This document shows, in pieces, positions 55,450 through 64,000 of a stretch of 64,000 nt of DNA. The DNA lies in contig CM059582.1 in assembly GCA_030407085.1 (NCBI GenBank), positions 11,327,501-11,391,500 of the forward strand, given 5' to 3'. Within the stretch, counting starts at the first letter, position 1; each line of letters starts with the position of its first letter. The notes under the pieces are model-generated. The model saw nothing but the letters and a program-made list of their open reading frames with translations, had not been told where the DNA came from and ran no database searches. The position numbers and the translations under genes were made by a program. The stretch is from Trichopria drosophilae. Its lineage: Eukaryota > Arthropoda > Insecta > Hymenoptera > Diapriidae.

Positions 55450-57390
55450 TCACTTGGACTTCATTTGGATCCAATATAGCGGACCAATTTTGTAAAAGAA
55501 TTCCAATTTACCTGAAATTCTTTACTCGGGGGTTTCGGGGTCGCTGATTCCAAATGTAATGTTAGTTTTTAGAAATTTAAAATGGAGGATCCAATTTGGC
55601 GGACCAATTTTGTAAAAGTGTTCCGATTTACCTGAAAATCAGTACCCGAAGGTTTTTGTTGCCGCTGATTATAAAAAATTTATAAAAAATAAAAATACCA
55701 ATCATTTCAATTTATCCTTATGAGAAGTAAGGTAAGTTTTCATTTAATTTTGTCTTCGCTGTGTGAATTGATGTAAATAAAATTCAGTGACTTTATTTAC
55801 GTGCACTGTAAAAAGAAATACTTAAATTAAGCAAGAAAGTTGACTCAAAGTCAAGTGTAATGTAAACAAGACCGCAGACATCAGTTCAAGTGGACTAAAA
55901 GTCAAAAAAACATAATTAGATTCAATCACATGAGCTGTTGCATTTGTAACATCGATCAAAATTGTATCCACTACCATTTATGCGAACTTAAACTATTTAA
56001 TAATGAACTTCAAAAGAAAGACAACAAAACTATTAAAGCAAAACTTAGAGACCAGAAAATCACAGAACCATGCTGCAGAAGATCAAAAAGAAAAACTAAA
56101 AACTAATTATAAGATTATCAAGTTCAGTATTTTTTATCAAGAAACAAGTTCAGTATATTTTATCAAGAATCACGTTCGGCATTCTTTATCAAGAAATTAA
56201 GTTTAGTATTTTATATCATGTAAATATGTAAGCTGATAAATAAGGATTAATTATTAAAATATCATAAACTTGATTTTTTCTTATATTTTATGTATAGTTC
56301 ACGAAAGATAGTAACATATTTTCAAATGTCCGTATTGTTATAATGAATCTTAAAATTCTGCGACTATCAAGTTTCAAATTAAATAAAAAAGTTTCGAATT
56401 TTGGTTCGCCATATTGGATCCGCCATTTTGAATTTAAAAAATCTGACAACAGATTCTTTATTAGAAACCCCAATAATCCCCACCTAAACAAACTTCTAGT
56501 CAATCGAGTAATTTTTCTGCATCTGGTTCGCCATATTGGATCCGCCATTTTGAATTTCAAAAATCTGACAACGGATTCGAAATCAGCGACCGCAAAAACG
56601 TAAAGGAACCAAGTTTTCCATTTTCCACAGCAATTTTAAAAATTAGTATATCAACACACGCCATACTGGATCCGCCATCTTGATTTTCACAATTTCGACA
56701 TCAAATTCGTAATCAGCGACCTCGAAAACGTAAAGGTACCAAGGTTTATTCAATTTCCACTGCAATCCGAAAAGTTAGTATATCAACGATCCAATATGGC
56801 GATATTGGATCCGCCATTTTGAATTCAAAAATTTTGACCTCGGATTCGTATTCGGCGACCCAAAAAAACATAATGAAACTCATTTGTATTGTAATCCATT
56901 CGTTGCAAGGTCGATTTGTCCGCCTGGGTCGTTGATAGACCCAATTTTATGTATTTAGGCCGCCATATTGTATCCGCCATTAGGAAATTCACCATTGTTA
57001 CTTCAGAATCGGATTCAGCGACCCTTAAAACCTTAGGGTATGTAAGGTCAAAGCAAAATATTAATTTTTTTTTTTCAAAATCGCGATTGTTCCAAAATCC
57101 CCCAGTTTGGCCGCGAATGCGCTAATGGGTTAATATATTAACATTTAAGAAGGGCTATAAAATTTATAATAATAACAATGAATTTTGCGCAACATCATAT
57201 TTTCACTTTAGAATATACCCTAAACATGTTTCAAAAGTAACAATATTTAATTTCATAAACAAACTTTGCCTTGAAAATTTTTCGGAAATGGGTCCTTTTC
57301 AGTAGAATTACCCATATATATTACATCCAAGAACGACTAATGGGGCGAAATTAGGTCGAAATTATCAATATATTACCAATATCCTACTTA
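55450..57390. repeat. Array of CCATATTGGATCCGCCATTTTG modules
   Basis: At least seven modules of the form CCATATTGGATCCGCCATTT, GAATTT, CTGACA..GGATTCG and AATCAGCGACC lie here in both orientations (near 55455, 55580, 56405, 56530, 56665, 56805 and 56960). A less repetitive piece at 55780-56300 includes a minisatellite at 56117-56220 (CAAGTTCAGTATTTTTTATC-type units of about 26 bp, four copies). The frames with VRHIGSAILNF-type peptides are translations of the module. Confidence 0.7.
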
Positions 57391-58761
57391 CTATTTGTCT
57401 ATTTGACCACATTGCCCGTGACTTACAGTAGGTAAAAATGCCTTCCGTTACTTAATTTTTACTTAAAAATTAAGTCCTTATGGTCCCGACTTACTTCCAA
57501 ATAAAGTCGATTGGAAGTAAAATAAGTCGCGGCCGTTTGGGCGTGCGGACCATTCTGAAGTCGAATTTACCTAATTTCGACCTATTTTGATAATTGGGGT
57601 GTATTTATTTTTTATAAAATGTGCAGTAAATGATGCGAGAAGGCGTACAGGTATGAAGAAAACAAATTCCTAGTAATAGTATATTACTCAACGAGGGAGG
57701 GTAAAATAAAGAATGTCTCAGACTGCGTGTAATTTTTACCCTAGGTGAAGCCGAAAGCGGGAGGAAAGTTGCTGCTTTCGTCCAAGTGTGATGAAAAATA
57801 ACATTTTAAATGGGCTAATGACACCTTAGGAACTGTCAGTGTTTTTACCCCTGCGTTCTTAGCCTTTCCGACGAGACGCTTCTCTTGCGAGAAACTCGAC
57901 GTTCGAAAAACATAGTTTTATACGATTCTCATTTTCTTCCCGCGAATTGAATCTGCTATTTTGAATCTCAAAATTCTGGCTTCAGATTTACAATTCCAGT
58001 CAATTACCCCTTAATACCAAGATTCATCAAAATGGAGGCAATTAACGTAATTTCGATCGCCACATTGGATCCGCCATTTTGAATTTCAAGATTCTGATTT
58101 CAGATTTGTGATCAGCGACCTCAATTACCTCCTATTACTAAGTGTCATAAAAATAGAGGCAATTAACGAATTTTCGCCCGCCATGTTGGATCCGCCGTTT
58201 TGAATTTCAAGATTCTGCCTTCAGATTTGTGTTAAGGGACCTCAAAAACGTAACAACACGTTTTTGTCTCGCCTAAATTCTTTTTCGAAACATGCTATAT
58301 TTGCATACGCGAATATCTGGGAAGAATCATCTCGATTAGGCCGCCATCTTGGTTGCGCAACCGCAAATTTAAAAAATCCACCAACATAACTTTTAAGTAG
58401 AACTATCGCTTCCGCGATTCTGATACATTTTAAGTCATTTTAAACCCGATATCCGGAAGAGAAGTTAAGTTTTAAAAAAATTTCCCTGAAAAAATCGTAT
58501 TTTTTATATATTTATGCCAAAATTATAAATAAGTTGAAATTTTAGGCATATTTTGACTGCACCAGTTAAAAGAGTGACCTTGAAAATAGTAGGATATGTT
58601 GGTTTCAATTTTTTTAACTTCGGTTTTATTACGAAATTCTATATTGAAACTGGATCCTGAAAAGTGTCCTTTTTGACATTAATGGGTTAATAGCCAGTAA
58701 ATCTCAATTGTATTTATGCGTTAATGGATTAATAAATCCAGTAAATATAAGTAAACTATAA

Positions 58762-59404
58762 ATAGTACATTACCTAACAAGGATGTAAAGTATACTTTTA
58801 CGCACGGGACGGGAACCATACATACGAGAGGCGCCGAAGGCGCCGAGTGATGTGTAAAGTTCCCGACCCGTGCGTAACAGTTATACTTTACACACGTGTT
58901 AGGTATCCTATTTTTTGTATTTGCGCGCGTAAAGTGAGTGTGTAAAGTTTTGATGCCTGTTTGAGTGCGTAAAGTATAACTATACGCACGACCGGTCATT
59001 TTACGAATTTCGTCGTCGGGAGTGCACAAAAGTTTACTTTACGAGCGAAAGATAGGCATCAAAAGTACTTTACGCACGAACTTTACGCCCGCAATTACAA
59101 AATAGTAGTTTTCGATACAAGGGCGTAAAAGTTTTTTTTACGAATGGGAGAAGTTGCGGCCCGAGCGGAAGCGAGGGTTGCATTCACATTCGTTCAAAAA
59201 ACATTTTTGCACATGCGTGGAAATATATTTTTTGTTGCAAGGGTGCGTAAAGCGTCCCCGAAAATCAAAAAAATCACTTTACGCACTACTTTACCTACAC
59301 TGTAACAAAATAGTACATTTTTTATTTGCGCGCGTAACTTCATATGGTTCCCGTCCCATGCGTAAAAGTATACTTTACACCCGTGTTAGGTAATGTACTA
59401 TTTT
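58762..59404. mobile_element. Foldback MITE rich in TTTACGCAC
   Basis: The ends AATAGTACATTACCTAACA and TGTTAGGTAATGTACTATT are inverted, and the arms continue with GTAAAGTATACTTTTACGCA. Empty H copies read ACTATAAAATTAATTTTTTC here. More than ten GTGCGTAAAG / CTTTACGCAC phrases fill it. It shares its interior with 31775-31934. It is non-coding. Confidence 0.75.
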
Positions 59405-59690
59405 CGCATTTAATTTTTTTGTACATACCGTTCTGAGTATCTGTGATTAATTTTCACACTTAGGTGTAATATTTATTTTACGTTGCGTCAGGAAAATGAA
59501 AATGTACCGGGCTGCTAAAGGGCAAAAATTGAATGCGAATGTTTCATAAAACATGACTAATCATCCAAAACGTTTAACATAGAAATGTGTTAACCAGGAG
59601 GATTACCTGAGATTGAAAAGTAAAACCAGGTGTTTATAAGAAGCAATCATTACTATTTTAAAGAATGTTTCTTTACAAAATATACTGCAT
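59405..59690 (-). repeat. Repeat H, outer copy
   Basis: Reverse-oriented H (AACCAGGAGGATTACCTGAG at about 59592), continuing into GCATCAACTTAAGAGTATGG and AATAAACCAGACTGTTG, the outer part also seen at 12250 and 49210. Confidence 0.75.
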
Positions 59691-60738
59691 CAACTTAAGA
59701 GTATGGCGCCACTTCCGATGATAATGTCTACAACAATAAACCAGACTGTTGTCTTGTGACGAAATATCGTCAATCTACCCCCTGAACTGAACATCATAAA
59801 AAATTGCATTTCATTTCATTTCAATACGCTCATTTTTCCGTCAAATAATTCTTTTGGTATCGATAAGTAAACATATTTCGTTTGTCCCTTTCTTTTCTAT
59901 AGCGTTGTCCTTGTTTCGTAATTATATTAAGTATACATGTAATTTTTATTTGTGATCGAAAACTGCCGATGCATGTTTTCGTTTTGTCTTCGTCCCTTGG
60001 GTATGTTGGTCCCTGTCGCACTCATTGTTGACGTTTCAAGGCGCATACATTTAGGGTACAGGGGCCAAAGACATATGGTGTAGTGGTGTGCGGCGGAGTG
60101 GGAGAGTAAGGCACTTCCCGCACACGGGAGTAGGGACTCATGTTCTTGTTGCTGGAGGCGACGCTCGTCGCACTCGTATGGGTTGCCGGTCGGCTTCTCT
60201 GTCCCTCCCTCTGCCGCACAACCGTTTCGTAAATGCTTATTGTCCGTTCGTGTTTCTCCTATTGCGATGTCCCTTTTCTAAATATACCTTTCCTGTCCCT
60301 CCGCCCCCCCCCCCCACTTCCCCGACTTATCGATACCTACGATTGTATTGCATAATGCATTATATTAGAGAAGGGGTAATTTTGGATCCGAAGTACGGAC
60401 GTCAACGAACTTTTGACGCTCCAATATTGTATCCCATTGCGTTTTGATTATTTTGCGTCCCTTCATTTGCGATTCATTTGCGTTTTAATTAAGAGATTTC
60501 ATTAGCGTTTCATTAGCGTGTTATTATTATTTTAACTTGCGTTTCCGTTTATTATTATTTTAATTTTGTGTATAAAATGTTTGTGTTTAGTGCGTTCCAG
60601 ATTTTGTGAATATTTGAGGATTAGATTAAGTTGTTTTACTAACAAGTAACACTAGGGAAGTGATAATCACCGATTTTTTTGAAACTGCGTATACAAGTAC
60701 TTCTTTAAAAAGTATTTAACACGTGTTTTTTTGTTTTT
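59691..60738. other. H extension and T-rich DNA, no gene
   Basis: This fills the gap deleted in the other two H-to-T-rich copies: 60555-60640 matches 17030-17090 and 42585-42650 (TGTTTGTGTTTAGTGCGTTCC). It has a C-run at 60304-60316. The frame at 60088-60447 has no recognised domain. Confidence 0.5.
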
Positions 60739-62089
60739 CCCCAAAAACCATTTTTGGTGTAGAAATCACCCTTGAATGTTTGTAGAAATGGGCTCTTGAA
60801 TGTCTTTAAGGTTGAATAATAGTATGTTAAAAATTATTTGTAGCATGTCTGTCAATATTGGGATATTGACGTTTTGAGGTCGCTGATGAAGAATTTAAAG
60901 TCAGATTTTGAAAATTCAAAATGGCGGATCCAATATGGCGGTCGAATTTTTATTAATTTTTATGAATGTAATGAAAATTGGGATCTTTATGTTTTTGCGG
61001 TCGCTGATGACGATCCTAAAGTTAGGTTTTGAAAATTCAAAATGGCGGAACCAATATGGCGGACGAATTTTTAATATTTTTCAGGAATTTTGTGAAACAT
61101 GGTTGGCTAGGGATTTTTGGCATTACTGATTATCAACATGATGTTAGAGTTTGTGAAATTATAGATTAAGAATAGCCGTTGCAAGACGTTGTGAGAGGCA
61201 AGGGAACTCATATAAAAAAACACCCGTCATTGTGAAAGGAAAGGGGACTCACTTACAAAACTCACCCCTATGGGAAGAAAAAAACTACTACGTCCACGTC
61301 GTTGTTCCTGGATAACGTAAAAAGTAGAGAATGTAAATTTCAACTATTTACTTCATGATATAACACTAATGCAGTTTATAATTGTTACGTATCCGGAAAC
61401 TTGTTGAACGGGTTGCAACGGCTATTCTTAATCTACAATTTCACAAACTCTAACATCACGTTGATAATCAGTAACGTCAAAAGTCCCTAGCCAAACATGT
61501 TTCACAAAATTTCTGAAAAATAGTAAAAATTTGTCCGCCATTTTGAATTTTCAAAAACCTGACTTTAGAAGCATCATCAGCGACCGCAAAATCATAAAAA
61601 TATCAATTTTCATTACATTCATTAAAATCAATAAAAATTCGTCCGCCCTATTGGTTCTGCCATTTTGAATTTTCAAAACCTGACTTTAGAATCGTCATCA
61701 GCGACCGCAAAAACATGAAGATATCAATTTTCATTACATGTATAAAAATTAATAAAAATTCGACCGCCACATTGGATCCGCCATTTTGAATTTTCAAAAC
61801 CTGACTTTAGAATCGTCATCAGCGACCGCAAAAACATAAAGATCCCAATTATTATTACATTCATAAAAATTAATAAAAATTCAACCGCCATATTGGATCC
61901 GCCATTTTGAATTTTCAAAATCTGACTTTATATTCTTCGTCAGTGACCTCAAAACGTCAATATCCCAATATTGACAGACATGCTACAAATAATTTTTAAC
62001 ATACTATTATTCAACCTTAAAGACATTCAAGGGCCCATTTCTACAAACATTCAAGGGTGATTTGTACACCAAAAATGATTTTTGGGGAA
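60739..62089. mobile_element. 1.35-kb foldback with CCATTTTGAATT modules
   Basis: TTCCCCAAAAACCATTTTTG at the left is answered by CAAAAATGATTTTTGGGGAA at the right. Arms of about 350 bp mirror each other closely (CACCCTTGAATGTTTGTAGA). The inside holds two modules on the left (60915 and 61035) and four on the right (61535-61930), so the number is asymmetric. The frame at 61724-61918 translates a module. Confidence 0.75.
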
Positions 62090-62412
62090 TTATTTTTCTT
62101 AAGTTTTCAGGTGTCAGTTAACCTTAAGTTAACATTAAGAGTGCAAGTTAACTTTTGAAGAACTTTAAATTGTTTTTCAGTTTTGCGGAATTTTTCAAAA
62201 TTGCTACCTTATTTTTGTTTTTGGTGTCTGTTAAATTTTCGAAGAAATTGGCGGTTCGCTTTTATTTGATATTTGCTTTTTGATTTTTACTTCTCCGTTA
62301 TTTGCGTTAACTCTTTATTTCCGAGAGTTTTGTTTATTTTATACTTATTTGCGATTTTAGTCGGCATTGATTTTTTATAGATTTTTCTTTGATTTCATTA
62401 GTTCCCCTTTGC
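62090..62412 (+). repeat. T-rich DNA, second copy of 23605-23950
   Basis: TTTTTCTTAAGTTTTCAG through CCCCTTTGCGATTTACAT matches 23605-23950 with few changes. It is interrupted at 62413 by the tail of a LINE. Confidence 0.85.
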
Positions 62413-64000
62413 GATTTACATTTCATTTCATTTTCATTTCATTTTTCATTTATTTCATGATTAAACATCTACAAATTCTTATACACTAGGTATAGTTGAA
62501 AGATGGTAACAAGAGATGTTTAGAGCTCACGTAAGTTCTTCTGGGAACTTGTCTGTGAGGAAATACTTACATACTAATATAACAATTGGTAAAAAAATAT
62601 AATATAATAACATAATATAAGTTGACAGAAAAATGTTTTATAAAAATATGTAGAGGTTAACTATTGTCTGGTCTGACATGAATTGTTGGTAATTATAATG
62701 ATATATCTTGAAGAGTTAGAAAATCTTGTAGCTTGTTATACGATGATCTCTTGGGATTATAGCCATAAAGTTGTTCTCTGAGAGTCTTCGGAAGCTTATT
62801 AAATAAGGATGGTGCTCTATAATCATGTGATTTTTGTCCAGTGGTGGTTCGCTTGGATGGAGTTAGAGCCAGATATTGCAGGTTTGGTCTTGTTGAACGG
62901 TTTCTTTGTTTAAATTGCAGGAGTTTATGTGTTATATAATAGTTAATTGTTTTTAATTGATACATTTTGCCTACATTTAATGTCCCAGTTAAGTTGTAAA
63001 GTTCAGTTGTTGGATAGGTGCGTTCTTTATTCATGATGATTTTCAGTATTTTTCGGTTGAAAATTTCTAAGGGTTTAATTAATCTTTCACTAGTTGCACC
63101 ACAGACAAAGATACCAAAGCTCCAGACTGCCTGGCATATACTCTTGTATACTGCGATTATTAGTTTTTTACTTAGTACATTACGCAAAGACTTAAAAGCA
63201 AAGAACAAGTATCGTAATTTCCGTATTGTATTATTTATATGGTATTTCCAACATAAGTGTGCATCAATTTCTATTTCAAGATAATTTGTGGATTTAACGA
63301 TAGCTATGCTTTTGCATGTTTTACAATTCGCTGGTGCGGAACAGTCGGATTCGTGCAATACCACGGTGTTTAGTTTTAGTATGCTGTCTTTGTAGCATCC
63401 AAAGGTGATACAAACTGTTTTTTTATAGTTTAATGTTAGTTTGTTTGAAGCAAGCCAATTTTTAATATGTATAAAATCTTTAGATGCAGTATCCAAGACG
63501 TGTCTCCAAGATGCACCTTCGAAATATAAGAATGTGTCGTCCGCATATGCAATCATTTTTCCTCTTGTTTCCACAGTAAAAAGATCGTTAATATATATGT
63601 TAAATAAAAGTGGGCCCAGTGTGGTGCCTTGTGGTACGCCACATTCAGAGTATAGGATTTCGCTTTGTGTCGTTCCTATTTTTACATATTGAGGTCTGTT
63701 TTGCAAATAAGTTGTTAATAGTTGGAGAGCAGTTCCTCTGATTCCACAGCTCTCTAACTTGTCCAAAAGAATCTTATGATCAAGTGTGTCAAAGGCCTTC
63801 ATTAAATCTATAAATATAGCCAGGCAAGGTTTGCTATGGTCCAAGGCATTATAGATATATCGTGTTGCTTCGCCTATAGCGTCCTCAGTGGATTTGTTGG
63901 GTCTAAAACCAAATTGATGACAGTTTAATAAACTTTTTGAATCAAAAAATTGAATGAGATGATTATTCAAGCATATCTGAAAGATTTTAGCTAGTGAAGA
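62413..64000 (-). mobile_element. Jockey/CR1-like LINE, continues beyond the window
   Basis: On the minus strand its 3' end is a tail of ATGAAATGAAA-type repeats (62413-62460). The uninterrupted site at 23931-23950 reads TTTACATTATTTATAGAG. The 3' UTR is about 230 bp. The coding part is open to the window edge. Confidence 0.9.
62693..64000 (-). CDS. LINE reverse transcriptase, C-terminal part, open to the edge
   Basis: The frame is uninterrupted from the window edge (SSLAKIFQICLNNHLIQFF) to the stop at 62693, so the true start lies outside. RT motifs are in order: CHQFGFRPNKSTEDAI, LAIFIDLMKAFDTLDHKILL, CGVPQGTTLGPLLFNIYIND and the catalytic IAYADDTFLYF. Then come WLASNKLTLNYKKT and the thumb and C-terminal region. 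It ends SHDYRAPSLFNKLPKTLREQ. The motif set places it with the Jockey/CR1 group. No lesion is seen in 436 codons, so the element may be active or recently so. It is a different family from the LINE at 17724-21612. Confidence 0.9.
   Translation of the reverse strand, partial: SSLAKIFQICLNNHLIQFFDSKSLLNCHQFGFRPNKSTEDAIGEATRYIYNALDHSKPCLAIFIDLMKAFDTLDHKILLDKLESCGIRGTALQLLTTYLQNRPQYVKIGTTQSEILYSECGVPQGTTLGPLLFNIYINDLFTVETRGKMIAYADDTFLYFEGASWRHVLDTASKDFIHIKNWLASNKLTLNYKKTVCITFGCYKDSILKLNTVVLHESDCSAPANCKTCKSIAIVKSTNYLEIEIDAHLCWKYHINNTIRKLRYLFFAFKSLRNVLSKKLIIAVYKSICQAVWSFGIFVCGATSERLIKPLEIFNRKILKIIMNKERTYPTTELYNLTGTLNVGKMYQLKTINYYITHKLLQFKQRNRSTRPNLQYLALTPSKRTTTGQKSHDYRAPSLFNKLPKTLREQLYGYNPKRSSYNKLQDFLTLQDISL

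Larger units (their letters stand above)
51547..58686. mobile_element. 7.1-kb TTAA foldback element with nested insertions
   Basis: TTAA flanks at 51543-51546 and 58687-58690; ends CCAATTAATGTC and GACATTAATGGG. It is the same family as 37362-42197: the arms are at 51547-52560 and 57850-58686, and the centre at 52560-54040 resumes at about 57390-57850. It carries a pogo-like MITE (51607-51994), a CAGGGTGTCCC foldback (54088-55285) and a block of CCATTTTGAATT modules (55450-57050). Confidence 0.8.

Noticed and set aside
56288..56603. Frames encoding VRHIGSAILNF or MADPIWRT-type peptides
   Set aside because: They are translations of the CCATATTGGATCCGCCATTTTG module on both strands and occur wherever the module does.
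59690..59830. Repeat H as a long terminal repeat (AATAAA followed by a possible R/U5 end)
   Set aside because: No TG..CA boundaries, primer-binding site or pair of flanking copies could be shown.

Overview
This is eukaryotic, AT-rich nuclear DNA, most likely from an arthropod and probably an insect. The reasons are a Tc1/mariner-type transposase of the kind common in insects, an R4/Dong-clade retrotransposon sitting in an AAT microsatellite, Jockey/CR1-like LINEs, a Penelope-like GIY-YIG endonuclease, and many piggyBac-, Mutator- and CACTA-like non-autonomous elements. I see no ordinary host gene with a complete exon set, and no rRNA, tRNA or CRISPR. Nearly every open frame over 150 codons belongs to a transposable element.

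Layout. A dispersed unit, here called U, occurs three times: copy C (1-2237, +, cut by the window edge), copy B (6440-11930, -) and copy A (27036-36674, +). U carries exons for a TAZ2-type zinc finger, the domain known from the CBP/p300 coactivators. Copies A and C also carry a PIF/Harbinger-like transposase remnant. Copy B is the intact TAZ2 copy: it has an ATG exon, good splice sites and all twelve zinc ligands. Copies A and C are decayed. Comparing the copies exposes later insertions with clean target duplications: 7131-7343, 9751-10017, 27932-28591 and 34040-35559.

A second repeated segment is present as 16470-22160 and 42010-47799. It consists of a TTAA-element arm, a repeat called H, T-rich DNA, an exon-like repeat, a 140-bp tandem repeat and the 3' end of a minus-strand LINE. 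One copy has gained a plus-strand LINE (17724-21612). The other has gained a Dong-like element (43385-47363) inside the LINE's AAT tail. Each copy is the other's empty site.

The rest is dominated by giant near-palindromic (foldback) elements, 0.4-7 kb long, often nested: 12403-13236, 13257-14823, 37362-42197, 47800-49161, 49273-50590, 50663-51332, 51547-58686 (with 51607-51994 and 54088-55285 nested inside it), 58762-59404 and 60739-62089. Several families use TTAA targets and share a subterminal motif. Others leave a 2-bp duplication and begin CACTG/CACGG. A 1.1-kb element (14958-16073) with long inverted arms encodes a 145-residue Cys-rich protein. The window ends in a minus-strand LINE (62413-64000) with an uninterrupted reverse transcriptase frame.

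Candidates for something undescribed are the mobile or dispersed TAZ2 unit, the Cys-rich-protein element, the hammerhead-like cores inside foldback Penelope-type remnants, and a small hairpin with a compensatory base-pair change found in two unrelated foldback elements.
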